Below are positions 1 through 8,880 of a DNA stretch of 39,107 nt, piece by piece. The notes below the pieces were generated by a model. It saw nothing but the letters and a program-made list of their open reading frames with translations. It was not told where the DNA came from and did no database searches. The number at the start of each line of letters is the position of its first letter. Positions within the stretch are counted from its first letter, which is position 1. Source of the DNA: an uncultured Muribaculaceae bacterium (GTDB taxonomy: Bacteria > Bacteroidota > Bacteroidia > Bacteroidales > Muribaculaceae); NCBI GenBank assembly GCA_910589425.1, contig CAJUSZ010000024.1:1-39107 (forward strand). Reading direction: 5' to 3'. The position numbers were made by a program, and so were the translations under genes.

Positions 1-2076
1 GTTGACGTCTTTGCCGGCAATGGAGTTGAAAGGATATGTGCGGTCCCGTGCCTCTGTGTCGAAAGCGAAATTGACCTGCATCTCTCCGTCGATGTCGATT
101 TCCGGATATTGCTTATGGAGAAGCCTTATTGCTTCAGCGCATTTTGCAGGCTCCTCCTCATTTGAGTTTGATCCGAAATTGCTGTAGGAGAGCAGTGCTG
201 AGACAGGCTTGAATCCGAATAGTCTTACTGCATTGTCTGCAAGTCTGGCTATGTCTACGATCGTCGATGCATCCGCCTCGGGATTTATTGCCGTGTCGGC
301 CAGGAAGTATGTGCCCCGCCGGGTGTTCACTATATGCATTGTTGCGAAATGCTCATATCCCTCCTTCAGCCCGATGATGTCAGCCGCTATCCCTGCCGAT
401 TTGTTTGCCGCGGAATATGTGCTTTCGATCATTGCGTCGGCATCAGCTGTGGCAAGCATCATTATGCCATACCAGGTGCTGTGCCACAGTTTGTCGCGGG
501 CTTCCGCGAGAGTCATGCCGTCCCGTTCTTTAATTGAGGCCAATAGCCGGGCGTATCGTTCACGGGTGTCTTGGCAGGCGGCGGACCTGACGTCGATGAT
601 TTCGATCCCTGCAAGATCCTGATTGAGCGACGATGCTTTCCTGCAAATGACGTCTTTGTCGCCAAGCAGAATCGGAACGCATATACCGTCGTGGGCGAGT
701 CTGATGGCTGCCTTGATGACGTTGATGTCTGTGCCGTCGGAAAACACCACCCGCTGCGGATTTTGTGCGGCTAATTCGGAAATGTGCCGCATCAGATGCC
801 CTTTGTCGCCCATGAGTTTACGGAGGTGGATGACGTACTCGTCCAAGTCTGTGATCGGTTTACGCGCGATGCCGGATTCCATGGCGGCTTTTGCCACAGC
901 CGGCGCGACTTTTGTGAGCAGCCTGGGGTCGAGGGCTTTAGGAAGAATATAGTCTTTGCCGAAAGATATTGACACATCGCCGTAGGCGTCATCGACAATT
1001 GACGGGACAGGTTCTTTGGCAAGTTCGGCTATCGCGTGTACCGCGGCTATTTTCATCTGTTCGTTGATGCCCGTGGCCTGACAGTCGAGCGCGCCCCGGA
1101 ATATGTAGGGAAATCCGATCACGTTGTTGATCTGGTTGGGGTAGTCGCTTCTGCCTGTCGCCATGATTAGGTCGTCGCGAGACGCCATTGCTTCGTCATA
1201 GCCGATTTCAGGATCCGGGTTTGCAAGAGCGAATACGATAGGTTTGTCTGCCATGGACCGGATCATTTCGGGAGTAACCACATTCCCTTTGCTCAGACCG
1301 AGAAAAACGTCGGCGTTTTTCATGGCATCCGCAAGAGTGTGCAGGTCGCGGTCTGTGGCAAATTCTTTTTTAAGAGCGTTTAGTCCCTCCCTGTCTTTCC
1401 TGATAACTCCGTGTGAATCGCACATTACGATGTTCCCGGGTTTAACGCCGATTGATATGTAGAGCCTGGTGCAGCTTATGGCCGCGGCTCCGGCGCCATT
1501 CACTACGAGTTTGATTTCGTCAATCCGTTTTCCTTGTATCTCGAGTGCGTTGATCAGTCCGGCGGCAGAGATTATTGCGGTGCCGTGCTGGTCATCGTGC
1601 ATCACCGGTATCTGGCATTCCTCTTTGAGCCTGCGTTCCACCTCAAAGCATTCGGGCGATTTTATATCTTCAAGATTGATGCCGCCGAAAGTGGGAGTTA
1701 GACTCTTTATTATCTCTACAAGTTTATCAGGATCTTTCTCATTGATTTCAATATCGAAAGAATCAAGTCCGGAAAATATCTTGAAAAGCAGAGCTTTCCC
1801 CTCCATTACAGGTTTCCCGGCCAGCGGACCGATGTCTCCGAGGCCGAGAATGGCCGTGCCGTTGCTTATCACGGCGACAAGGTTCCCTTTGTTTGTGTAT
1901 TTGTAAACGTCGGATGGATTCTCCTCTATTTCAAGACAGGGGAATGCCACTCCTGGAGAGTAGGCGAGTGAGAGATCGAGTTGAGAACGATATGGTTTGG
2001 TAGGAATTACCTCTATTTTGCCTGGCTTTGCATACTCATGGTAGTCGAGAGCCATCTTTTTTGTTACTTTAGGCAT
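1..2076 (-). CDS. maeB: NADP-dependent malic enzyme/phosphotransacetylase fusion (3' end cut by window edge)
   Basis: Oxidative decarboxylation of malate to pyruvate with NADP, in the cytoplasm. Translating the minus strand from the ATG at 2074-2076 gives an open frame of 692 codons with no stop before base 1. The N-terminal part begins MPKVTKKMALDYHEY and has the malic enzyme signature VMHDDQHGTAIISAAGL, the Rossmann stretch VVNGAGAAAISC and FALANPDPEIGYDEA. From about residue 430 the chain changes to a phosphate acetyl/butyryltransferase-like domain (RRGTYFLADTAINPEA; SNFGSNSNEE). MaeB fusions are usually about 760 residues, so roughly 70 C-terminal residues lie outside the window. The PTA-like domain of such fusions is generally regulatory, binding acetyl-CoA, rather than catalytic. 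The gene is divergent from nrdD. I found no consensus TAnnTTTG box in front of it. Confidence 0.93.
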   Translation of the reverse strand, partial: MPKVTKKMALDYHEYAKPGKIEVIPTKPYRSQLDLSLAYSPGVAFPCLEIEENPSDVYKYTNKGNLVAVISNGTAILGLGDIGPLAGKPVMEGKALLFKIFSGLDSFDIEINEKDPDKLVEIIKSLTPTFGGINLEDIKSPECFEVERRLKEECQIPVMHDDQHGTAIISAAGLINALEIQGKRIDEIKLVVNGAGAAAISCTRLYISIGVKPGNIVMCDSHGVIRKDREGLNALKKEFATDRDLHTLADAMKNADVFLGLSKGNVVTPEMIRSMADKPIVFALANPDPEIGYDEAMASRDDLIMATGRSDYPNQINNVIGFPYIFRGALDCQATGINEQMKIAAVHAIAELAKEPVPSIVDDAYGDVSISFGKDYILPKALDPRLLTKVAPAVAKAAMESGIARKPITDLDEYVIHLRKLMGDKGHLMRHISELAAQNPQRVVFSDGTDINVIKAAIRLAHDGICVPILLGDKDVICRKASSLNQDLAGIEIIDVRSAACQDTRERYARLLASIKERDGMTLAEARDKLWHSTWYGIMMLATADADAMIESTYSAANKSAGIAADIIGLKEGYEHFATMHIVNTRRGTYFLADTAINPEADASTIVDIARLADNAVRLFGFKPVSALLSYSNFGSNSNEEEPAKCAEAIRLLHKQYPEIDIDGEMQVNFAFDTEARDRTYPFNSIAGKDVN

Positions 2077-2438
2077 GATGCTGTGTTTTGGGAATAAGTA
2101 CTCATGAAAGTAGTTCAATATTAAGTACAAGTATGGGATTGTTAATGTTCATCACCTCGTGTGATATTATTTGTATCTGATGAATCATGGTTGATATTTT
2201 TTATAATTTATAAAAAATTAATTCTGGGTAAAGTTGTCCGAAATTATTGTTTAAATCTATATAAATAAAGATATTAAGATTATTATAACTTGTAAAAGTT
2301 ATCCGAATTGTGAATTTTTAGATAAATAAATTGTTTAAAAAGTATTGTGGATAGAGCTATAATGTCTATCTTTGCAGCGGCGAAACGGAACGCCGGATTT
2401 TCTGGCGAAGAAACAATCCCTGAGCCTCGGACAAAACA
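2077..2438. other. AT-rich divergent intergenic region between maeB and nrdD
   Basis: This gap of about 360 bases separates two divergent genes and is much richer in A and T than its neighbours. It holds the clear nrdDG promoter (2345-2374). An imperfectly placed dyad, ATCAC-ctcgt-GTGAT at 2151-2165, sits 75 to 90 bases in front of maeB and could be an operator, although its arms are only 5 bp. I see no ORF with coding character and no RNA gene. No clear NrdR box was found by eye. Confidence 0.6.
2345..2374 (+). promoter_or_regulatory. Bacteroidota-type sigma-A promoter for nrdDG
   Basis: TTG at 2345-2347 and TATCTTTG at 2367-2374 are separated by exactly 19 bases. This matches the Bacteroidota -33/-7 consensus (TTTG-N19-TAnnTTTG). 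Transcription should start near 2381, which gives a leader of about 58 nt before the nrdD ATG at 2439. Confidence 0.8.
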
Positions 2439-4643
2439 ATGATACAAGTTGTAGTAAAACGCGACGGCCGCATAGCCGGATATAATGAGGAGAAAATCAA
2501 GGCAGCAATCCGAAAGGCGATGCTCACCACCGACTTGGGTGAGGACGAAGCGCTGATCCAGCGGATTGCCGATCGTATCGGCATGTCGGGTAACGAACGG
2601 ATGACTGTCGAGGAGATTCAAGACCGCGTGGAAATGGAGTTGATGAAATCGTCAAGAAAAGACGTCGCCAGACGTTATATCGCATACCGGGATCAACGTT
2701 CCATCGCCCGTCGGGCCAAGACAAGGGAAATGTTTCTTGAAATCATAGAGGCGAAGAACAACGACATTACACGCGAGAACGCCAATATGAATACGGATTC
2801 CCCTGCCGGGATGATGATGAAATTTGCTTCCGAGACCACAAAGCCATTTGTGGATGACTATCTGCTCTCACCGGATGTGCGTCTGGCTGTAAAGAACAAC
2901 TACATCCATATCCACGACAAGGATTATTATCCTACGAAAAGTCTGACATGTGTGCAGCATCCTTTGGATAAGATTCTGGAATATGGTTTTGTTGCCGGAC
3001 ATGGAGAGTCAAGACCGGCCAAGCGTATCGAGACGGCAAGTGTGATAGCATGTATTTCACTTGAAACAGCGCAGAATGAAATGCACGGAGGACAGGCTAT
3101 TCCGGCATTCGACTTTTATCTTGCTCCCTTTGTCAGGTCGAGTTTCATCGAAGAGATAAAAAATATAGAGGATCTTTCGGGTGAGGATCTTTCAGACCTG
3201 TATGATGCGGATATAGAAGACTATATAAAGCGGCCTCTCGACGGACTGGATGGCAGGGAGAGGAGATTACAACATGCTGTCAACCGCACAGTGGGCCGCG
3301 TCCATCAGGCGATGGAGGCGTTTATCCATAACATGAATACAATTCATTCACGAGGGGGAAATCAGGTCGTGTTTTCATCAATCAATTATGGAACCGATAC
3401 ATCTGCTGAAGGAAGATGCGTGATAAGAGAACTGCTTCAAAGCACATACGAGGGTGTCGGCAATGGAGCCACTGCGATTTTCCCTATTCAGATATGGAAA
3501 AAGAAACGTGGCGTAAGCTATCTTCCCACAGATAGGAACTACGACCTGTATAAATTCGCATGCAAGGTGTCGGCACGAAGGTTTTTCCCTAATTTTCTTA
3601 ACCTTGACGCCACATTCAATCAGAGCGATCTGTGGAGACCGGACGATCCGAAGCGCTATCTTCATGAAGTGGCCACTATGGGATGCCGCACAAGAGTCTT
3701 TGAGAACCGATATGGAGAAACCACATCCGTAGGCCGTGGAAACATTTCCTTTACGACGATCAATATAGTGAGACTGGCACTGGAGGCTACGGCCATCAAG
3801 AATAGCGATGAGCGCATCGAGACTTTTTTCAAGAGACTTGATGAAATACTTGATCTCACGGCGCGTCAACTTGATGAACGTTTTCAATTTCAGAAGACCG
3901 CGCTTGCCAAGCAGTTCCCTTTGGTTATGGGTAGATTGTGGAATGGATCGGAAAACCTGGCGCAGGGCGATACCATTGAATCGGTCATAAACCAAGGAAC
4001 CCTCGGCATCGGTTTTATTGGACTGGCCGAGTGTCTGACGGCTTTGACCGGCAAGCACCACGGTGAATCTGCTGAATCTCAAGAACTGGGTCTGCGTATC
4101 GTGGGACACATGAGAAGCCGCGTAAATGAGTATTGTGAGAAATACGGGCACAATTTCTCGGTACTTGCCACTCCTGCAGAGGGTCTGTCGGGAAGATTTA
4201 CATTGCGCGACAGAAAGACATTCGGGACAATTGCCGGGGTTACAGATAAAGATTACTACACAAACTCCAATCATCTTCCAGTAGGGTTCAAATGTTCACC
4301 CCGCCATAAAGCGAGAACCGAAGCGCCCTATCACGAACTTACACGCGGAGGACACATATTCTATGTGGAGATAGATGGCGATGCCACTCACAATGAAGAT
4401 GCTATAATGCAGATCGTGGACATGATGGACAAGTATAATATGGGATACGGATCGGTGAACCACAACCGCAACCATTGTCCGAGATGCGGATATGAGAATG
4501 CGGATGTGTCGCAAAGTGTATGTCCGAAGTGTGGCGAGAAATTCGAGACAATACAGCGAATCACAGGTTATCTTGTAGGAACGACAGACAGATGGAATTC
4601 CGGAAAACTGGCGGAACTCAAGGATAGGGTGGTTCACAAGTGA
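2439..4643 (+). CDS. nrdD: Anaerobic (class III) ribonucleoside-triphosphate reductase
   Basis: Reduces ribonucleoside triphosphates to deoxy forms under anaerobic conditions using a glycyl radical. The protein has 734 residues. An ATP-cone domain at the N-terminus (VVVKRDGRIAGYNEEKI onward, about residues 1-95) is the usual allosteric activity site. The catalytic barrel follows. Near the C-terminus four cysteines (about 680, 683, 695 and 698, CPRCG and CPKCG) form the zinc site. The radical glycine is about Gly710 in RITGYLVGTTDRW. The length is normal for the family. The start fits the ATP cone and lies downstream of a consensus promoter. The stop overlaps the start of nrdG, so the two are translationally coupled and expressed together, as expected for a reductase and its activase. 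Confidence 0.97.
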   Translation: MIQVVVKRDGRIAGYNEEKIKAAIRKAMLTTDLGEDEALIQRIADRIGMSGNERMTVEEIQDRVEMELMKSSRKDVARRYIAYRDQRSIARRAKTREMFLEIIEAKNNDITRENANMNTDSPAGMMMKFASETTKPFVDDYLLSPDVRLAVKNNYIHIHDKDYYPTKSLTCVQHPLDKILEYGFVAGHGESRPAKRIETASVIACISLETAQNEMHGGQAIPAFDFYLAPFVRSSFIEEIKNIEDLSGEDLSDLYDADIEDYIKRPLDGLDGRERRLQHAVNRTVGRVHQAMEAFIHNMNTIHSRGGNQVVFSSINYGTDTSAEGRCVIRELLQSTYEGVGNGATAIFPIQIWKKKRGVSYLPTDRNYDLYKFACKVSARRFFPNFLNLDATFNQSDLWRPDDPKRYLHEVATMGCRTRVFENRYGETTSVGRGNISFTTINIVRLALEATAIKNSDERIETFFKRLDEILDLTARQLDERFQFQKTALAKQFPLVMGRLWNGSENLAQGDTIESVINQGTLGIGFIGLAECLTALTGKHHGESAESQELGLRIVGHMRSRVNEYCEKYGHNFSVLATPAEGLSGRFTLRDRKTFGTIAGVTDKDYYTNSNHLPVGFKCSPRHKARTEAPYHELTRGGHIFYVEIDGDATHNEDAIMQIVDMMDKYNMGYGSVNHNRNHCPRCGYENADVSQSVCPKCGEKFETIQRITGYLVGTTDRWNSGKLAELKDRVVHK

Positions 4644-5119
4644 TGGAGACGCAGCCGGAAACGGATAAATTCAGAGTGCTGCGTATAGAACGTGGCACCA
4701 CTGTGGATGGCCCCGGATTCAGGACAAGTATCTATTTCGCCGGGTGTGCCCATCGCTGTCCTGGATGTCATAATCCTCAGTCATGGGACTTTTCTTCCGG
4801 GCATGAGATCTCCATAAAGGAAATTGTGGATATTGTCAAAGAGGAAGAGTTTGATGTAACATTGACCGGAGGAGACCCGCTTTACCAGCCTGAAAAAGTC
4901 AGCCGCCTTGTGGAAGCCATAAACGCAGAAGGATTCAGCGTGTGGATCTACACAGGCTTCACATGGGAAGAGATAATGGCCGATTCCCGGATGACAGAGG
5001 CCGTTGTCGGAGCAGAGGCTGTTGTCGAAGGGCGGTTTATCAAGGAGTTGAGGGATGAATCCCTTCCTTTCAGAGGGTCGTCGAATCAACGGATAATATA
5101 TCCCGGTCGGCAACGGTAA
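4643..5119 (+). CDS. nrdG: Anaerobic ribonucleotide reductase activating protein (radical SAM)
   Basis: Generates the glycyl radical on NrdD using S-adenosylmethionine and a [4Fe-4S] cluster. About 158 residues. The radical SAM cysteines are seen in CAHRCPGC (Cys35, Cys39 and Cys42 from the ATG at 4643), and the GGDP-like motif LTGGDPLYQPE follows. The ATG at 4643 overlaps the nrdD stop (TGATG), which is the natural coupling arrangement. A GTG three bases earlier (4640) is in frame and would add one residue; sequence alone cannot exclude it. The gene ends eight bases before a perfect inverted repeat that should terminate the operon. Confidence 0.96.
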   Translation: METQPETDKFRVLRIERGTTVDGPGFRTSIYFAGCAHRCPGCHNPQSWDFSSGHEISIKEIVDIVKEEEFDVTLTGGDPLYQPEKVSRLVEAINAEGFSVWIYTGFTWEEIMADSRMTEAVVGAEAVVEGRFIKELRDESLPFRGSSNQRIIYPGRQR

Positions 5120-5126
5120 AAACATA

Positions 5127-5178
5127 ATATTTGATGGAGGTGGACTCTCTCGGTTGAGAGTCCACCTCCATCAAATAT
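5127..5178. terminator. Bidirectional terminator between nrdG and the WG-repeat lipoprotein gene
   Basis: A perfect 23-bp inverted repeat (arms 5127-5149 and 5156-5178) encloses a 6-base loop (tcggtt). It lies between two convergent genes that end at 5119 (plus) and 5189 (minus). The outer part of each arm is AT-rich (atatttga / tcaaatat), so a U-rich 3' end is available in both directions. Confidence 0.9.
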
Positions 5179-5188
5179 CTATACTGTA

Positions 5189-6886
5189 TCATATATTTTC
5201 AGGAATCCAGCCGCTGCTGTTGATCTGTGCCTTTACTTCTTTAGCCGTTCTTTCGTCGAGAATCAGTATCCTCGCATGTTTCTGAATTTCGTTATAGAAG
5301 ATCATAAGCTCTATATCAAGCGCTTTATAAAGGCGGAAACTTGTGCCGTCGGATTCACTTGCTGTAACAAGGGAAAACCCTTTGTCTCTGAGAGCCCGGC
5401 TTGTGGAGAGCTGTCCGGAGCGCCATGAGTCATTTTTGTCATTGATGTCGATCTGGACGATCTTTATTTTGGCATCCTTGTCAAACTCCTCACGCGATTC
5501 GCTGCTGCGTCCGTCGATGCTCTTTACAATATGTCGGTCTGCGATTACCTTCACATTGAAAGTAACATCTGAGTTGCCTTGCAGCAGTGAGGGACTGACT
5601 GATGTCGAGCCTAAGTATTCGCGAGGTTCCTTGCGAAGGAACACACTGATCGGCATTCCGATTTTGAATTTGTCGAAACCGTAATGATTGATCTTGTCGT
5701 ATAACTGTGAAAAGACATTTTGCTGGCTGTACCAGTCTGAGCGTATCACCTTGGATGCGCTTCGGTTAAGACTTATCTTTGATATCAGTTTGTCGCATTC
5801 CCTTCGTCCGTTTTTATTCAGGAGGATACTTCCTCCGGGCGCTTTGCAGATGAATCCGAAATTGCCGGCATATTTTACATAAGAATATTCCGAAAAATCG
5901 AGCTTTTCCACACCGTTGCGGTCGAGGACTTTGTATTTTCCTCCATGTTCCTGCACGAGGAATGTATGATCAGGCAGAAACTCGATCGTTTCATACACCG
6001 GCTCGATATGGGATTTACTACCTCCGAATTTCGCTACTCCCCAGTCTCCGTTGATCTTATATGCAAAATATTTGTCATCATATTGGCCGATTCCCTCTCT
6101 GGTGATTGTTGCGGCCTGGAATTTTCCTGAAGAATCAACAAATCCCACGGCACCAGATCTGCTACGGGCCACTACACGTCCGTATTCGTAGCGGAATGTT
6201 TCGAGTCTGACCGAATCAGGGATATCGAAAAGCGTGGAGCCGTTGGTGTCGATAAACCGGTACAGACGATGGTCATTCTGTCTTTCTCCGGGTATTTCCA
6301 CCATGGCCTTCCCTTCTGAGAAAGTTGCGGCGGCGTAATATTTGGGTTTGATGCGGACCTTGCCGTTGGTGTCGATATATCCATATCGTCCGTCGGTAGT
6401 AACTATAAGAAGAAGGTCGTCGCTGAATGCGAGTCCGCATTCCATGATCTCAGCCCCATCGACCGGTTTAATTTCAAACACCTGCCTGCCGGATTTATCC
6501 ACCACAGATATTCTGGACTTCGGTCGGCAAATAGGTATCAATCCATTGTGGCACCATCCTACATTCTTAAGTTTCCCGCATCCTGGCACGGCGGTCAGTC
6601 TGTCGCCAAGCGACCAAAGAGAATATGTGCCGTCGGGGTTTGCCATGCTGTAGCATCCGTTGATAACCAGAGACGGCATTCCTGTTATGGAGTCCTCGAA
6701 AGAGAGAATGCCGTCGGCGCCGTATAAGCTCCAGTTTTTCTGTCCGGAAATATTGATGGGAAGTTCTGTCGCTTCCGCCAGTTTCTTCTGTGGAGATTCC
6801 TCTTTTGAGGAACAGCCGGATAACATCACTATCCCGATAGCGGCTATTGTAGCTTTTGAAAAATTTGAAAAGAAAGATATAGACAT
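5189..6886 (-). CDS. WG-repeat-containing lipoprotein
   Basis: Predicted exported lipoprotein of 565 residues with unknown function. A signal peptide with lipobox LSGC places the lipidated cysteine at residue 25. From about residue 50 the protein carries repeated units of the WG type: a YGYIDTNGKVRIKPKYYAA unit near residue 168, then AVGFVDSSGKF, then GDWGVAKFGG. WG repeats usually form beta-rich scaffolds of unknown ligand. The last third (from about 400) is different and contains a segment that may be a small separate domain (FKIGMPISVFLRKEP onward). The gene is the last of the long minus-strand series, 88 bases after the nitrilase gene, and stops at the shared terminator. No consensus promoter was seen in the gap, so it may be read through from upstream. 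Confidence 0.75.
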   Translation of the reverse strand: MSISFFSNFSKATIAAIGIVMLSGCSSKEESPQKKLAEATELPINISGQKNWSLYGADGILSFEDSITGMPSLVINGCYSMANPDGTYSLWSLGDRLTAVPGCGKLKNVGWCHNGLIPICRPKSRISVVDKSGRQVFEIKPVDGAEIMECGLAFSDDLLLIVTTDGRYGYIDTNGKVRIKPKYYAAATFSEGKAMVEIPGERQNDHRLYRFIDTNGSTLFDIPDSVRLETFRYEYGRVVARSRSGAVGFVDSSGKFQAATITREGIGQYDDKYFAYKINGDWGVAKFGGSKSHIEPVYETIEFLPDHTFLVQEHGGKYKVLDRNGVEKLDFSEYSYVKYAGNFGFICKAPGGSILLNKNGRRECDKLISKISLNRSASKVIRSDWYSQQNVFSQLYDKINHYGFDKFKIGMPISVFLRKEPREYLGSTSVSPSLLQGNSDVTFNVKVIADRHIVKSIDGRSSESREEFDKDAKIKIVQIDINDKNDSWRSGQLSTSRALRDKGFSLVTASESDGTSFRLYKALDIELMIFYNEIQKHARILILDERTAKEVKAQINSSGWIPENI

Positions 6887-6974
6887 CGGTTAAGAATAAG
6901 GAGAGAGTCTGTTGTACCGTATTATTTGTGAAAGCGGAATTTCTGCGATATCGTGGAAATCTTGACGCCTGCTG

Positions 6975-7799
6975 TCATATAAGTTTGAAACTGTCGGCAT
7001 CTTTCCAAGCCGGGAATTTTTGCCGGAATGATTCCAGCTTATCTTTAGACAGGTTGGCGTATATGATCGGTGGCATGAGATCATGGGAGGAAGGGATTTC
7101 CACCGAGGGACCCTCAACGTTGATCTCTTTGCCTTTGAAGTCAAGTGCGAGAGAACATCCGTCATATTCATATCCATTGCTGTCTGTGCCGGAGCAATCC
7201 ACACCGCAGACGTATGCTTCATTCTCTATGGCTCTTGCAATCAGCAGCTGCCGCCATGCGTTGACTCTGACTTTTGGCCAGTTTGCAACAGCAATCAGAA
7301 GATCATATTCGTTGGCACGGTTTCTGCACCATACTGGGAAGCGAATGTCATAGCAGACCACCATAGCAATGTTCCATCCTCTGAATCTGACAGAAAGACG
7401 ATCATAGCCATGGGAGAATGATTTGTGTTCCCCGGCCATTGTGAACAGATGGCGCTTATCTGCGAAAGTTTCTTCACCGGATGGCTCGATTACGAATGCG
7501 CGGTTATAGAGTGAGCCTCCGGTGTCGGCTATGAAGCTGCCGGCAATGGCGATATTGAATTTTGCTGCGATGCGCTTCACCGCGTCGATAGTCTCGCCCG
7601 TATTGCGTTCGGCAAGAGGCCGTATAGACTCTTTATCGCCTGAGGGAAAGCCTGTGGAGAATGTCTCTGGGATGATAAGCAGGTCTGTGTCCGGATGGAG
7701 TGATTCCGCTGCTTTTTCAAGAGATGAGATATTGGCGGTTTTGTCCCCCCATATTATGGTCTGTGGGAAAAGAGCCACATGAAGATCCGATGATGTCAT
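6975..7799 (-). CDS. Nitrilase-superfamily carbon-nitrogen hydrolase (omega-amidase/YafV-like)
   Basis: Cytoplasmic amidase of 274 residues. The Glu-Lys-Cys triad is visible: Glu45 in PETFSTGF, Lys115 in DKRHLF and Cys149 in VVCYDIRFP. The PETF...TGF and CYDIRFP motifs are closest to the omega-amidase branch (YafV/NIT2), which hydrolyses 2-oxoglutaramate or 2-oxosuccinamate formed by glutamine or asparagine transaminases. That substrate is inferred from family resemblance and not shown. The gene starts 15 bases after the acyltransferase stop, so it is probably co-transcribed. The ATG at 7797-7799 gives a normal N-terminus. Confidence 0.85.
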   Translation of the reverse strand: MTSSDLHVALFPQTIIWGDKTANISSLEKAAESLHPDTDLLIIPETFSTGFPSGDKESIRPLAERNTGETIDAVKRIAAKFNIAIAGSFIADTGGSLYNRAFVIEPSGEETFADKRHLFTMAGEHKSFSHGYDRLSVRFRGWNIAMVVCYDIRFPVWCRNRANEYDLLIAVANWPKVRVNAWRQLLIARAIENEAYVCGVDCSGTDSNGYEYDGCSLALDFKGKEINVEGPSVEIPSSHDLMPPIIYANLSKDKLESFRQKFPAWKDADSFKLI

Positions 7800-7814
7800 T
7801 GTCTTATAGCTTGT

Positions 7815-8414
7815 TTATATGGAATCATTGTTGACTTTGGAGTGCGTGCTGCGGTTGGGCTTTTCAAGCCGTGCGAATTTTGACGGAATCCTGGCCGCAT
7901 CATGGTGTTTGTCATAGAAACCTCTTATAAACTTCATGTCTATGTCGATGTTTCCTGTAGGCGTATATTCATTTTTGATTTCCACTGTTTTCCGTGCATA
8001 GTCTATGATCCCGAGTTGGATCGGGACGCCGGCGCCGTATGCTATGTATAGAAAACCTTTGCGCCATTCTTCCCTGTAGGATCTGGTGCCTTCCGGCGTT
8101 ACTGCGAGATTCATGTAGTCAGTGGAATTGAAACGCTCCACGATACTTGCGGTCAAGGCGGATCCTTTGGCAGAGGGTACCGGTATGCCCCCCAAGGCAC
8201 GTAGAAGATATTTCAAAGGGAAGAAAAACCAGAATTCTTTCATGAGAAAATTGGCTTTTCTTCCTAATGATCTGTAAGCGCAGAGGCCTAAGATGAAATC
8301 CCAATTGGAGGTGTGTGGTGCCACACAAATGACACACTTATCCCTTATGGGTGCGGATATATCCACACTCCAATGGAACAGATCAAGTGCTTTTCTCCAT
8401 AGATTGAGACTCAT
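7815..8414 (-). CDS. PlsC-like 1-acylglycerol-3-phosphate acyltransferase family protein
   Basis: Lysophospholipid-type acyltransferase of 199 residues, probably on the inner face of the membrane. Catalytic box HTSNWD (H-x4-D) is at about residues 34-39 and the acceptor-binding box TPEGTRS is at about 105-111. A hydrophobic stretch (FWFFFPLKYLLRALGG) lies between them. Short single-domain forms like this are common in Bacteroidota. The true acceptor (lysophosphatidate or other) cannot be read from the sequence. It follows the small unknown gene by 14 bases and precedes the amidase by 15 bases, so it belongs to the same transcript. Its place behind rodA suggests envelope growth, but that is inference. 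Confidence 0.85.
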   Translation of the reverse strand: MSLNLWRKALDLFHWSVDISAPIRDKCVICVAPHTSNWDFILGLCAYRSLGRKANFLMKEFWFFFPLKYLLRALGGIPVPSAKGSALTASIVERFNSTDYMNLAVTPEGTRSYREEWRKGFLYIAYGAGVPIQLGIIDYARKTVEIKNEYTPTGNIDIDMKFIRGFYDKHHDAARIPSKFARLEKPNRSTHSKVNNDSI

Positions 8415-8428
8415 TCAAAAGTATTTTT

Positions 8429-8788
8429 TTAATTTGCTGCAGCTTTTTGTTCGGCTTTTGCTGACTCTGGAATAGCTGCATTAAACTCTTTGAGGGCTTC
8501 GTTGATCTCCTTGACAAAGTCGGAATTGATCTTTGCGAAGAGTTGTTTGAAGAATTGCCGTTTTGCTTTGGCGTATTCACCGGCCGAGCCAAATGCTTTC
8601 ATTCCTTTGTCGAAGAAAACGTTTGCGTTGCCTGTAGCCGTGCCTGTGGCACACAAGACGCGGGTTATGCTGTTCTGGATCTTTTCTTTGTCAGCTCCCT
8701 CCACATTGTAGAATGCGATCATCATCTCGTCGCATATCGATCCTCCGATAGCTTCTACGTATTTTTTGAATTCTCTTTTGTTTGACAT
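8429..8788 (-). CDS. Small conserved-looking hypothetical protein
   Basis: I do not recognise this 119-residue protein. It has no signal peptide, no membrane segment and no obvious catalytic motif. Composition suggests a mostly helical, charged cytoplasmic protein (SNKREFKKYVEAIGGSICDE at the start) with a Lys/Phe-rich middle (KAKRQFFKQLFAKINSDF) and an alanine-rich tail ending EQKAAAN. It is likely a real gene: its frame is open over the whole interval, it starts with ATG, and it fits between rodA (92-base gap) and the acyltransferase (14-base gap) on the same strand. No consensus promoter was seen upstream, so it is probably expressed with the mre-rodA series. Confidence 0.7.
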   Translation of the reverse strand: MSNKREFKKYVEAIGGSICDEMMIAFYNVEGADKEKIQNSITRVLCATGTATGNANVFFDKGMKAFGSAGEYAKAKRQFFKQLFAKINSDFVKEINEALKEFNAAIPESAKAEQKAAAN

Positions 8789-8880
8789 GTCTGAATTGAT
8801 TTTGAGTTAAAATTATAATCTTATAACGCGGAGAATGTGGAATGTGTTATCTTTCCATAAGAAAAACTGCATTGGAAAAA

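Noticed and set aside
209..1906. Several plus-strand frames at the left end (for example 209-622 and 1469-1906)
   Set aside because: All are antisense to the malic enzyme coding sequence, which is continuous on the minus strand from 2076 to base 1.
3378..4274. 298-residue open frame on the minus strand inside nrdD
   Set aside because: It lies wholly antisense to the well-conserved nrdD sequence, has no family features and a Cys/Arg/Ile-rich composition typical of shadow frames.
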